Source of the DNA: Gammaproteobacteria bacterium
GTDB taxonomy: Bacteria > Pseudomonadota > Gammaproteobacteria > Pseudomonadales > Pseudohongiellaceae
DNA length: 40,972 nucleotides
Assembly (NCBI GenBank): GCA_009922595.1
Contig: RFVC01000017.1
Coordinates: forward strand, 1-40,972
Reading direction: 5' to 3'
Made by a program: the position numbers and the translations under genes. Positions 33,408 to 40,972 of the stretch are shown here, piece after piece; position 1 is the stretch's first letter; each line of letters starts with the position of its first letter. A model generated the notes under the pieces. The model did no database searches. It worked only from the letters and a program-made list of their open reading frames with translations, and was not told the origin of the DNA.

Positions 33408-33884
33408 ATGAATTTATTACAGCGGTGGAAGTTTTTTCTTGTTCCTTGTTCCTTGTGCCTTGTTCCTGTTATGGCACCTGCCCACCATAGCTTCTCCATG
33501 TTCGATCGCGACACCGAAATGGCGCTTACTGGCAGCGTGGAGCGCTGGGCATTCAACAACCCACACGCGTGGCTCTACATTAATGTCGAAAATGACGCTG
33601 GTGAAATTATTGAATGGGGATTCGAAGGCGGTGCCCCACCCCAGCTGGTCAGGCAGGGAATCACCGGCCGCACCTTTAATCCCGGTGACGAAGTGACCAT
33701 CATGTTCAGCCCGCTGGCAGACGGCCGCCCTGGAGGAGCCATGTGCTGGGTAAAACTGCCGGATGATTCCTATGTGAGACCTGCCGATGGCGGCTGCGGT
33801 TCACGGGATCCGGAAAGTATTGAGCGCTGGGAAACCTGGCTTGAGCAGGGAATTACGTCAAGCAAGGAAGTCGCTGCCCAGTAA
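33408..33884 (+). CDS. Exported DUF6152 protein
   Basis: 158 residues; ribosome-binding site GAGG. The signal peptide (MNLLQRWKFFLVPCSLCLVP) ends at MAPA, giving mature HHSFSMFDRDTEMALTGSV. NNPHAWLYINVENDAGEIIEWGFEGG and an FNPGDEVTIMFSPLADGRPGG block are the DUF6152 signature. A short acidic C-terminal tail follows (SRDPESIERWETWLEQG). Its hydrophobic core is encoded by four nearly perfect 7-bp repeats. It is second in a two-gene unit with the companion gene and is followed by a strong terminator. Biochemical function unknown. Confidence 0.88.
   Translation: MNLLQRWKFFLVPCSLCLVPVMAPAHHSFSMFDRDTEMALTGSVERWAFNNPHAWLYINVENDAGEIIEWGFEGGAPPQLVRQGITGRTFNPGDEVTIMFSPLADGRPGGAMCWVKLPDDSYVRPADGGCGSRDPESIERWETWLEQGITSSKEVAAQ
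33438..33472. repeat. Near-perfect 7-bp tandem repeat inside the DUF6152 signal-peptide codons
   Basis: CTTGTTC, CTTGTTC, CTTGTGC, CTTGTTC, then the decayed unit CTGTTAT. Three of the first four units are identical. All reading frames of the unit give Leu, Val, Pro, Cys or Ser, compatible with a signal peptide, but gain or loss of one unit would shift the downstream frame. Confidence 0.8.
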
Positions 33885-33900
33885 AAATTGATTGAGTATC

Positions 33901-33932
33901 AAAAAAAGGAAGCACCAAGCTTCCTTTTTTTT
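33901..33932 (+). terminator. Bidirectional intrinsic terminator between DUF6152 and nhaC
   Basis: GGAAGC and GCTTCC around loop ACCAA, seven As before and eight Ts after (33925-33932). It lies between two convergent genes and can stop both transcripts. Confidence 0.9.
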
Positions 33933-33950
33933 ATGCCTATCTTATACAGG

Positions 33951-35384
33951 CTACAGCTGACCTTCTTCCAGCGGCAGAATCTTGAAATTGATAATGCCGT
34001 AGAGAATAGAAATAAATGGCATGCTCAGATTGAAGATACAAAACGGCAGATAGACCATCGTCGGCACACCTAGCGTGGCGGCCATGAATGCCCCGCAGGT
34101 ATTCCAGGGCACGAGCGCAGATGTCACCGTCCCGGAATCTTCAATAACGCGGCTCAGGTTCACCGGCGCCATGTTGTGATGCTGAAAAGCGACCTTGTAC
34201 ATGCGGCCCGGTACAACAATTGCCATATACTGATCGGCAGTGATGATGTTAGCCCCGATGCAAGTAAACACGGCAGAGGCAATAATAGAGGCAGAGCTTT
34301 TCGCCTTTAGCATGACGGCCGAGACTAGCGTTTTCAGCATGCCAGTCTGCTCCAAAGCGCCGCCGAAAAAGATAGCGCACATCATCAGCCAAATAGTGTT
34401 GATCATGTTGGCAGCACCGCCGCCGCTGAGCAGATCATCCAGGATCGCATCCCCGATACCGGAGGTATAGCCCGAAAACATGATGGTCCAGGCAGCGCGA
34501 AACCAGCCGGCGGACTGCGTCGCCAAGGAATTCTGGAACACCAGGGCCAGCAAGAGTCCGAGAAAGGCGGCAACGAGAATCGAAGGCAAGGCAGGTATTT
34601 TTTTCCAGGCCATTACCAGCAGCACAACCAGCGGCAGTAGCAGGTACCAGCCCAGGGTGAAATTTTCCTCCAAGATCAGCAGCGTGTTTTCAAGCTCACT
34701 GCCAGATGTCTGCGATTCTGATGTAATTCCCATTCCCATAAAAAATACGAGCGCCAGGATCAGTGCCGGAAACGCCGTCCAGCCCATATGCCGAATATGG
34801 GAAAACAGGTCCACACCGGTCACTGCAGGGGCCAGGTTAGTAGTGTCCGACATGGGAGACATCTTGTCCCCAAAATAGGCTCCTGAGATAACCGCCCCGG
34901 CACAAACGGCAGGTGACAAGCCAAGGCCGTTTGCCGTACCGATCATGGCGACACCGACGCTGGCCGCTGTAGTCCATGAACTGCCGATGCTCAGAGAAAC
35001 AATGGCGCAGACAAGACAAACCGCGGCATAAAAAATAGTCGGGTTCAGCAGGGTCAGCCCGTAATAAATCATGGTGGGCACCACGCCGCCGGCAATCCAG
35101 CTAGCAATCATAATACCCACGGCAATCAGGATAAAACTGGGACCAAATATGACGGTCATGCCCCGGTAGATGTCCTTCTCGATGGCCGCCCAGGTGCTGC
35201 CGTTTTTCATACCCAAAAGCAGGGCGATACATCCTGACAACAACAGTACTATCTGGTTGGGTCCGTAAGAGGAATCCTCACCAAAGAATCGAACTGAAAA
35301 GAATAGACCAATAATTAGAAAGCCAATTGGAAGCATCGCATCCAGGAGGCTGGCAGAACGTTCACTGTTACCTTTATCAGTCAA
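33951..35384 (-). CDS. nhaC: Na+/H+ antiporter of the NhaC family
   Basis: 477 residues from a TTG start with TAGGAG upstream. Polytopic inner-membrane protein with about 11-12 segments. Characteristic stretches are SIGSSWTTAASVGVAMIGTANGLGL near residue 133, GAVISGAYFGDKMSPMSDTTNLAPAV near 165, and GANIITADQYMAIVVPGRM near 385. It probably exchanges Na+ for H+ and supports sodium and pH balance, in line with the Na+-coupled carriers in this window. It starts 11 bases after the DUF1015 stop, so it is the last gene of the fklB-DUF1015-nhaC run. Confidence 0.9.
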   Translation of the reverse strand: MTDKGNSERSASLLDAMLPIGFLIIGLFFSVRFFGEDSSYGPNQIVLLLSGCIALLLGMKNGSTWAAIEKDIYRGMTVIFGPSFILIAVGIMIASWIAGGVVPTMIYYGLTLLNPTIFYAAVCLVCAIVSLSIGSSWTTAASVGVAMIGTANGLGLSPAVCAGAVISGAYFGDKMSPMSDTTNLAPAVTGVDLFSHIRHMGWTAFPALILALVFFMGMGITSESQTSGSELENTLLILEENFTLGWYLLLPLVVLLVMAWKKIPALPSILVAAFLGLLLALVFQNSLATQSAGWFRAAWTIMFSGYTSGIGDAILDDLLSGGGAANMINTIWLMMCAIFFGGALEQTGMLKTLVSAVMLKAKSSASIIASAVFTCIGANIITADQYMAIVVPGRMYKVAFQHHNMAPVNLSRVIEDSGTVTSALVPWNTCGAFMAATLGVPTMVYLPFCIFNLSMPFISILYGIINFKILPLEEGQL

Positions 35385-35395
35385 ATAATTTACTC

Positions 35396-36637
35396 CTATA
35401 GTTCGCCAAGGTGATGAAATACCAGGCCTGATTTCAGCTTGGGCTCAAACCAGGTTGATTTTGGCGGCATAAACTGATCCTGCTCGGCTGCATGCATCAA
35501 CTGCTCGATACTGACCGGGTAACAGGCAATGGCTGCTGCGAAGTTACCACTGTCCACCGCTTTTTCCAGACTATCCTTGGCGCGAATGCCACCGACAAAA
35601 TCAAGACGGCTATCGCTGCGCTCATCCTCAATACCGAGGATTGGCTCGAGAATGGTGTCATGCAGCAGAGTCACATCTAGCTTACTGACCTCCTCTTGTT
35701 TCAGGTTAAGCTGGTACCACTGACCGTTAAGGTAGAGGCCAAACTGGTTGGCTCTGCCCGGTATGGCCGCTGTTTTTAAAGGCTTTATAGTGTAGGCTCC
35801 GGCAACGGCATCGAGAAAACCCTGGGCATCATAATCACCCAGGTCCCTGACAACTCTGTGATAGCCAAGAATATTGAGCTGGTCATGGGGGAAAAGTACC
35901 GCCATGAAATAGTTGTGGGACTCATTGCCGGTGTGCTGACTGTATTTCGCCCGGCATTTTTCCCGGTAGCGAACCGCTGCGGCGGAGCGATGATGGCCAT
36001 CGGCAACAAAAAGCGTAGGTACAGCGGCAAACCTTGTACTGATTTTATCCACTACCTGCTTGTCAGACACTTGCCAGAGTTGATGGGCAACTCCATCACT
36101 GACGAAATCGACGACAGGTTCACCTGCACTCTGCCCTTCCATAAGCGCTACGAGCTCCTGTTCTGCACGGTAGGTCAGGAATACCGGCCCGGTCTGTGCC
36201 TGGACCGCCTGCATGTGCCTTAAGCGGTCATTTTCTTTTTGCGTGCGGGTCAGTTCATGTTTGCGAATGATATTGTTTTCATAGTCATCGGCACTGACTA
36301 GCCCAAAAATGCCAGTCTGGGTGTGAACTTCGTCGTTCGCCAGCGTCATGCTCTGGCGGTAAAGATAGAAACTGGGTTCAAGATCTTTGCAGAAAATGCC
36401 CTTCTCGAGAAACTGGGTCATATTGAACCCGGCCCGGGAATAGACCTCGTCGCTATACACGTCGACACCTAAGGGAAGATCAATTTCCGGCTTGGTGATG
36501 TGGAGGAAACTGACAGGATTGTCTTGCGCCAGTATTCTCGCCTCTTCGCTGCTGAGGACGTCGTAGGGAGGAGCCGCCACTTTTTCAGCCAGTTCAGGCT
36601 GAGGCCTTATGCCGGTAAAAGGAAGTACCGTTGCCAA
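35396..36637 (-). CDS. DUF1015 family protein
   Basis: 413 residues from a TTG start preceded by AGGAG. Family blocks are PFTGIRPQPELAEKVAAPPYDVLSSEEA at the N-terminus, the HELTRTQKENDR loop near residue 125, and LFVADGHHRSAAAVRYRE near 210. NYFMAVLFPHDQLNILGYHRVV follows. DUF1015 includes SerK-like kinases that phosphorylate free serine with ADP in archaea; whether this bacterial member is a kinase is unknown. It lies between fklB (22 bases upstream) and nhaC (11 bases downstream). Confidence 0.88.
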   Translation of the reverse strand: MATVLPFTGIRPQPELAEKVAAPPYDVLSSEEARILAQDNPVSFLHITKPEIDLPLGVDVYSDEVYSRAGFNMTQFLEKGIFCKDLEPSFYLYRQSMTLANDEVHTQTGIFGLVSADDYENNIIRKHELTRTQKENDRLRHMQAVQAQTGPVFLTYRAEQELVALMEGQSAGEPVVDFVSDGVAHQLWQVSDKQVVDKISTRFAAVPTLFVADGHHRSAAAVRYREKCRAKYSQHTGNESHNYFMAVLFPHDQLNILGYHRVVRDLGDYDAQGFLDAVAGAYTIKPLKTAAIPGRANQFGLYLNGQWYQLNLKQEEVSKLDVTLLHDTILEPILGIEDERSDSRLDFVGGIRAKDSLEKAVDSGNFAAAIACYPVSIEQLMHAAEQDQFMPPKSTWFEPKLKSGLVFHHLGEL

Positions 36638-36659
36638 GGTGTCGTTATCTCCTGCTGGA

Positions 36660-37277
36660 CTACACTACCGCGAGTAATTCCACTTCAAAAATAAGGGCCT
36701 GGTATGGTCCGATCGCGCCGCCGGCGCCGTTGGCACCATAAGCTAGTTGATGCGGTATGTAGAGCTTCCACTTGTCGCCGGCTTTCATAAGCTGCAGGGC
36801 CTCGGTCCAGCCTGGAATCACGCCGCCCACATCAAACTCGATAGGCTCGCCCCGACTTACGGAACTGTCAAACACGGTGCCATTGACCAGGGTACCATGG
36901 TAATGCACACGCACCTTGGAAGAAGCCGAGGGAGTTTCCCCAGCACCTGACTCGATTACTTCGTACTGCAACCCACTGTTAGTGACAGTGACTTCATCAC
37001 GCTGGGCATTAGCTTCCAGGAAACGCTCACCCTCTACTGCGTGCGTGGCCGCTGCCTCGTTTTGCTGCTTGCGCAGGCGCTGGTTTACATCGTCAATGGC
37101 ATTACTGATGTCTGCATCGCTGACCTGGCTTGGGTTTCCCTCCAGTACGTCTGCTATCCCGGCGATCACCGCCTTGGAGGACATTCCCTCGAAAGGTTGT
37201 TGAGCCAATTGTTCGCCGACCTGGCGACCAATACCGTAACTGGCTTGTTCATCAATGGAGCTAAATTCTTCAGACAT
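36660..37277 (-). CDS. fklB: FKBP-type peptidyl-prolyl isomerase (FklB-like)
   Basis: 205 residues from ATG 37277, chosen because AGGAAC lies before it and the protein then begins MSEEFSSIDEQASYGIGRQ as in FklB; the open frame runs 37 codons further. The N-terminal helical dimerisation domain (1-95) precedes the FKBP domain: KVRVHYHGTLVNGTVFDSSVSRG, VIPGWTEALQLMKAGDKWKLYIP, AYGANGAGGAIGPYQALIFEVEL. It catalyses cis-trans isomerisation of proline bonds. It has no signal peptide, so cytoplasmic, and E. coli FklB is nearly the same length. It heads the minus-strand run with DUF1015 and nhaC. Confidence 0.93.
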   Translation of the reverse strand: MSEEFSSIDEQASYGIGRQVGEQLAQQPFEGMSSKAVIAGIADVLEGNPSQVSDADISNAIDDVNQRLRKQQNEAAATHAVEGERFLEANAQRDEVTVTNSGLQYEVIESGAGETPSASSKVRVHYHGTLVNGTVFDSSVSRGEPIEFDVGGVIPGWTEALQLMKAGDKWKLYIPHQLAYGANGAGGAIGPYQALIFEVELLAVV

Positions 37278-37351
37278 ACAGGGTTCCTGTTTTTTCAAGT
37301 CAAGGATCGATCTTATCACGTCCATTCTTCCAACTCCCGAACTCGCTACAG

Positions 37352-37380
37352 TTGTTCGCTGAAAAATGCCGCCATACAAT
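37352..37380 (+). promoter_or_regulatory. Candidate sigma-70 promoter for the YjbR-like gene
   Basis: TTGTTC (37352-37357), a 17-base spacer, then TACAAT (37375-37380). Initiation about seven bases on would fall at ATG 37387, suggesting a leaderless message. Confidence 0.45.
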
Positions 37381-37386
37381 GGCGCC

Positions 37387-37767
37387 ATGACTTACGAACA
37401 AGCCAGGCAGTATCTAATGGACTTACCCGACGCCTTACTAGATTATCCTTTTGGGGCGGAAGTGGCCGTATTCAAAGTTCGTAATAAAATATTTGCAACC
37501 CTAACGGAAACCAACGGCAAGGTTTTTTCCAATCTCAAGTGCGATCCTGAAGAGGCAATAATGCTAAGAGACCTCTTTGATGAGGTTATGCCTGGATACC
37601 ACATGAATAAGAAGCACTGGAATACGCTTGAACTTGCGGGAAACCTTCCAAGAATAGAAATCCAGCGTATGATGGAAAACTCCTATACACTGGTAGTCAA
37701 AAACCTGCCCAAAAAGGCTCGCCAGTCACTAGAAATTGAATATGGCGCTGACAACATTTATCGCTAG
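37387..37767 (+). CDS. YjbR/MmcQ family DNA-binding-fold protein
   Basis: 126 residues from ATG 37387. An ATG seven codons upstream is open, but MTYEQARQYLMDLPDALLDYPFG is the usual N-terminus and the promoter overlaps the earlier start. EVAVFKVRNKIFATLTETNGKVFSNLKCDP and PGYHMNKKHWNTLEL are family hallmarks (CyaY-like fold, MmcQ/YjbR). Such proteins are small cytosolic double-wing proteins, often annotated as DNA-binding on structural grounds only. It is the first gene of a plus-strand run; the EamA gene begins 12 bases after its stop. Confidence 0.88.
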   Translation: MTYEQARQYLMDLPDALLDYPFGAEVAVFKVRNKIFATLTETNGKVFSNLKCDPEEAIMLRDLFDEVMPGYHMNKKHWNTLELAGNLPRIEIQRMMENSYTLVVKNLPKKARQSLEIEYGADNIYR

Positions 37768-37779
37768 GTTAATAAATAA

Positions 37780-38676
37780 TTGAAACCGCGCTATTTTTTA
37801 ATACTTCTCATTCTTGGGGCGATATGGGGATCCTCTTTTCTCTTTGCCCGCATTACTGTCGGTGAATTCGGCGCTATCCCTCTTAGTGCCGTTAGATCAT
37901 TAATAGCCGCGGCGGTGCTTTTTCCCATGATGCTCCTATCAGGAGGCTGGAAACAGTTTGTCGCCTACTGGAAACATTTCATTGTGCTCGGACTCATCAG
38001 CACCGCACTGCCTTTTACCTTTATTACGCTGACCACACAGTTTTCCACGGCCGGCTTCGCCTCGATTCTTAATTCCTTTACCTCCATCATGAGCGCACTG
38101 ATCGCCTGGATCTGGCTGAAAGAGTATCTCTCCATTCAGGCCATTCTTGGAATTTGCCTCAGCTTCATTGGTGTGGTCATCATGGTTGTTGATACCCAAT
38201 CTATTTCAAGCGAACTTATACTGCTGCCGGTGCTCACCGGACTCGGCGCAGCTTTCTTCTATGGGCTGACGGGCAACTACTCAAAAAAATACACAGATGG
38301 TCTTCCCTCGATTGTTTCTGCCACGGGCTGCCAGGTCTATGCGGCCTTGTTCCTGCTACCACCGGCCATTTTCCTCTGGCCTGATAACACCATCAGCACC
38401 GGCGGCTGGATTAACGCCGTGATCCTCGGTCTGATGTGCACGGCCCTGGCTTTCATTCTGTTCTTTCAGCTATTGGAAAAAATCGGCATTGTGCGCACGA
38501 TGATTGTGACTTACCTGATTCCCCTGTTCGGTGTATTCTGGGGCTTCCTGTTCCTGGATGAATTAATTACGCTCAACATCACCATCGGCGCAATGCTAAT
38601 TCTGGCAGGCGTGGCCATGACCACCGGGGTATTAAGCTACTTCCTGCAAAAAAAGAGAGACCATGCCGAAACCTAA
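37780..38676 (+). CDS. EamA/DMT-superfamily transporter
   Basis: 298 residues from a TTG start. Ten hydrophobic segments arranged as two EamA repeats. The first begins LILLILGAIWGSSFLFARITVGEF; the second starts near residue 148 with LILLPVLTGLGAAFFYGLTGNY. It probably exports an amino acid, nucleobase or other small metabolite across the inner membrane; substrate unknown. The last 14 bases overlap the start of the PurN-like gene, indicating translational coupling. Confidence 0.9.
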   Translation: MKPRYFLILLILGAIWGSSFLFARITVGEFGAIPLSAVRSLIAAAVLFPMMLLSGGWKQFVAYWKHFIVLGLISTALPFTFITLTTQFSTAGFASILNSFTSIMSALIAWIWLKEYLSIQAILGICLSFIGVVIMVVDTQSISSELILLPVLTGLGAAFFYGLTGNYSKKYTDGLPSIVSATGCQVYAALFLLPPAIFLWPDNTISTGGWINAVILGLMCTALAFILFFQLLEKIGIVRTMIVTYLIPLFGVFWGFLFLDELITLNITIGAMLILAGVAMTTGVLSYFLQKKRDHAET

Positions 38677-39277
38677 AATCAGTTTCCTCGCCTCCCACGG
38701 CGGTTCCTCCGCTAAAGCCATCATCAAGGCAATCGAGGAAGATAAACTCGAGGCCAGCCCTGGCATCCTCATCACGAATAACGGGGGCTCGGCAATTTAC
38801 GAGTGGTGCAGTGACAATGGTTTTCCGGTTTATCACGTCTCGGCAGCCACGCATGGCCCGCCGCAGATCGCCGACGCAACCATCATGTCCTTGCTCAAGG
38901 AAGTGAATACCGATCTCGTAGCATGCTCAGGCTACATGAAACAGATAGGTCCCGTTACCCTACAGGAATTTTCTGGACAAATACTCAACATTCACCCCGC
39001 CCTCCTGCCCAACCACGGCGGCCAGGGGATGTATGGCGACAACGTGCATGAGGCAGTTCTAAAAGCCGGTGATAAGGAATCAGGCGCCACCGTTCATGTC
39101 GTCACTGAAAACTATGATGAGGGTCCAATAATTGCGCAGTCCCATGTTGAAGTGCTGGCAGATGACACGCTGGAGAGCCTGCGTCAGCGAGTCCAGGCCA
39201 CCGAACCCAACCTCTATATCGAGGCCATAAAAAGTATTTTGTCTGGCGGAACCAAACAGGCTACTCTCAAAAGATGA
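38663..39277 (+). CDS. PurN-like phosphoribosylglycinamide formyltransferase
   Basis: 204 residues of the formyltransferase fold. The catalytic Asn-His pair is in ILNIHPALLPNHGG (near residue 110) and the Asp in TENYDEGPII near residue 153; GATVHVV precedes it as in PurN. PurN transfers a formyl group from 10-formyl-THF to GAR in purine synthesis. The N-terminal loop is SHGGSSAKAI instead of the usual SGNGSNLQAI. The gene lies between two transporters with no purM beside it. It may be the sole PurN or a diverged paralogue with another substrate, so I give no symbol. Its stop overlaps the CorA-like start by four bases. Confidence 0.82.
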   Translation: MPKPKISFLASHGGSSAKAIIKAIEEDKLEASPGILITNNGGSAIYEWCSDNGFPVYHVSAATHGPPQIADATIMSLLKEVNTDLVACSGYMKQIGPVTLQEFSGQILNIHPALLPNHGGQGMYGDNVHEAVLKAGDKESGATVHVVTENYDEGPIIAQSHVEVLADDTLESLRQRVQATEPNLYIEAIKSILSGGTKQATLKR

Positions 39278-40239
39278 AAGACCTGTCTAAAACCGAATGT
39301 TTTGTCCATGGCGTTGTCCTCAACGGCGACGGCTCCTGTGTGGATATCGACGATACATCAGCGGAAGGCAAACCGGTCTGGCTGCACCTAGATTACTCCG
39401 AGAATGATTGTGCAGAAACATTAAGTGATTTGGGATTACCCATCACGGTGGTGGAAAGCCTTGTAAGGACCAACACCAGGCCGCGCACGCTCAGGGAAAA
39501 GGACGGATTCATAGTGTTTTTGCGGGCGGTAAACCTCAACCCCGGCGACGATATCGACGACATGGTCTCGCTGCGCGCATGGTTTGAAAAAGACCGCCTG
39601 ATCACTATTCGCCAACGCCGCGTTTTCTCTATTCAGGACATTCGCAAGGAAATGGAGGCCGGCAAGGGGCCAACAACTATTCAGGGGCTATTCCTTACCA
39701 TCATTGAGCGCCTAGCAGACCGAATCTCCGAAGTTGTCGACGATATCGAGGAAAAAATTGGCAACTACGAAGACACCCTCGAGTCTCTAAACTCAAATGA
39801 CATTAGGATTACCGTTTCCAATTTGCGCCGCCAGTCTGCTCAAATAAGGCGCTACCTGGCCCCGCAAAGAGAGGCACTGGATTCCTTTTACCGCCTCAGC
39901 CATGAAGTCATGAGTGAAAAACGCGGCTTTGAATTGCACGAGCAGACCGATCGCATAATCCGCTACGTTGAAGATCTCGACCTCGTCCGCGAACGTTGCC
40001 TAGTGCTGCAGGAAGAACTCATGAACCGCATCGCCCAGGAGCAAAATGCACGCACCTACGTGTTATCAATTGTCGCCGCGATTTTTCTACCCATCTCATT
40101 CATTACCGGTTTGTTTGGCATGAACGTAGCTGGACTGCCAGGCATAGAGGAACCCATGGCGTTCAACCTTGTTTCCTTTGCTATGGGCGCCATCGTAGTG
40201 GGCATTGTCGTCTACTTCCGTACTAGGAAATGGTTATAA
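39274..40239 (+). CDS. CorA/ZntB-family metal ion transporter
   Basis: 321 residues. A large cytoplasmic N-terminal domain with long helices (RLADRISEVVDDIEEKIGNY, RYVEDLDLVRERCLVLQEEL) precedes two C-terminal membrane helices. The first ends in the selectivity motif GMN (282-284) in LFGMNVAGLPGIEE. The pentameric family moves Mg2+ (CorA) or Zn2+ (ZntB). The N-terminal WLHLDYSENDC region resembles the ZntB branch more, but the ion cannot be fixed by eye. The start overlaps the PurN-like stop (ATGA). Last gene of the run; no clear terminator follows. Confidence 0.9.
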   Translation: MKDLSKTECFVHGVVLNGDGSCVDIDDTSAEGKPVWLHLDYSENDCAETLSDLGLPITVVESLVRTNTRPRTLREKDGFIVFLRAVNLNPGDDIDDMVSLRAWFEKDRLITIRQRRVFSIQDIRKEMEAGKGPTTIQGLFLTIIERLADRISEVVDDIEEKIGNYEDTLESLNSNDIRITVSNLRRQSAQIRRYLAPQREALDSFYRLSHEVMSEKRGFELHEQTDRIIRYVEDLDLVRERCLVLQEELMNRIAQEQNARTYVLSIVAAIFLPISFITGLFGMNVAGLPGIEEPMAFNLVSFAMGAIVVGIVVYFRTRKWL

Positions 40240-40417
40240 CCACTTTCCTCTCATTTGTTAATGTTATTGATAAAACCAGAAGTTTTAATTGAGGGACGGC
40301 AATAGGAAGATGTCTCTCCTGGCACAAAACTGCCGGTAGGATTGCAAGTTTTTTTGCAAGTACAATCAGGCGATGCTCCACAGGGTGCTGAGGAAACTGG
40401 AGTTTGTGGAATAGCCT

Positions 40418-40972
40418 TTACTTTTGTTCAGGCGCAACTTGTTCGCTGATCAACCTGAGCTGCCCATCCATATGGACATCCCGCTGCGGAAAGGCAATCA
40501 CGATACCGGCCTCATTGAACAATCCCTCAATCTTGAAGCGAATATCCGATTTCACTTGACGCAAGTCCCTTTCCCCAACAGCGTCAATCCAGAAATAGAC
40601 ATTAAAAATAAGTGCGTTGTCACCAAAGTCTTCAAAAAACACTTTGGGTGCTGGATCATCTATGGTGTCCGGATGATCAACCGTGGCCTGCATGATGAGA
40701 CGCTCTACTTCCCTAACCGGCGAGCCATATTCAACACCAACACTAACGACGCAGCGAATTTTTTTATCGATTAGCGTCCAGTTCACCACAGTCTGTTCAA
40801 GCAGCTGGCTGTTAGGAACGAGCAGGTGTACGCCATCTACCCGACGTATGCGCGTGGAGCGTGTGCTGATTGTTTCCACGGTGCCTTTTACATCACCAAT
40901 TTCTAGAAAGTCCCCAATGCGAATCGGTCGCTCCCACATCAGAATCCAGCCTGAAATAAAGTTGTTAATTAT
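40418..40972 (-). CDS. MscS-family mechanosensitive channel (5' end outside window)
   Basis: The frame is open to the window edge; 184 C-terminal residues are visible. NNFISGWILMWERPIRIGDFLEI is the end of the pore helix and start of the beta domain. TVETISTRSTRIRRVDGVHLLVPNSQLLEQTVVNW follows, as in the MscS middle domain. The C-terminal alpha-beta part includes DPAPKVFFEDFGDNALIFNVYFW and FPQRDVHM. MscS channels release solutes on osmotic downshock. The missing part should hold the membrane helices and perhaps a large N-terminal domain. Convergent with the CorA-like gene, with 178 non-coding bases between them. Confidence 0.9.
   Translation of the reverse strand: MINNFISGWILMWERPIRIGDFLEIGDVKGTVETISTRSTRIRRVDGVHLLVPNSQLLEQTVVNWTLIDKKIRCVVSVGVEYGSPVREVERLIMQATVDHPDTIDDPAPKVFFEDFGDNALIFNVYFWIDAVGERDLRQVKSDIRFKIEGLFNEAGIVIAFPQRDVHMDGQLRLISEQVAPEQK

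Overview
The window reads as a chromosomal segment of a free-living, probably aquatic gammaproteobacterium. Pointers are the bamD / rluD-pgeF-clpB neighbourhood, a sigma-32 type heat-shock promoter in front of clpB, a MadLM malonate carrier, an NhaC-type antiporter and many secreted proteins. G+C looks close to one half. No phage, insertion sequence, CRISPR array or integrase was seen, so this looks like core and lineage-specific chromosome, not an island. Several genes start with TTG or GTG.

Layout. 1-3.4 kb: the 5' part of a DUF5916 outer-membrane-type protein, a DUF6152 fusion protein and a small ASCH-domain protein. 3.4-6.7 kb: exopolyphosphatase (ppx) divergent from an exported alkaline phosphatase. 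6.8-9.4 kb: malonate uptake (madL, madM) and a malonyl-CoA synthetase (matB-like). 9.5-15.2 kb: clpB, pgeF and rluD on the minus strand, divergent from bamD. 15.3-17.6 kb: an AGCS amino-acid:sodium symporter and a phosphoribosyltransferase. 17.7-22.1 kb: the complete Anbu locus (proteasome-like Anbu, alpha-E protein, circularly permuted ATP-grasp, transglutaminase). 22.1-24.8 kb: four exported proteins of unknown function including a DUF6152 protein. 24.9-29.3 kb: a leader region with a short Phe/Tyr/Ile-rich ORF and a strong terminator, then ileS (eukaryote-like type) and a DAHP synthase. 29.7-31.1 kb: a VanA-like Rieske oxygenase and a stand-alone ferredoxin. 31.3-32.1 kb: tRNA-Lys(CTT) and an orphan modA. 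32.3-33.9 kb: another companion/DUF6152 pair. 34-37.3 kb: fklB, a DUF1015 gene and nhaC in one minus-strand run. 37.4-40.2 kb: YjbR/MmcQ-like protein, EamA transporter, PurN-like formyltransferase and CorA/ZntB-like transporter in one plus-strand run. The window ends inside an MscS channel gene.

The most interesting material is of three kinds. (1) DUF6152 proteins and one recurring companion family occur at three loci in 33 kb, once as a fusion, which suggests an undescribed envelope system. Degenerate 7-bp repeat tracts lie at the edges of these genes or inside their signal-peptide codons. (2) The ileS-aroG leader has the layout of ribosome-mediated attenuation: promoter, 16-codon Phe/Tyr/Ile-rich ORF, mutually exclusive stems and an intrinsic terminator upstream of the ileS start. 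(3) The Anbu locus is complete; it is recognised from comparative genomics but its substrate is unknown.
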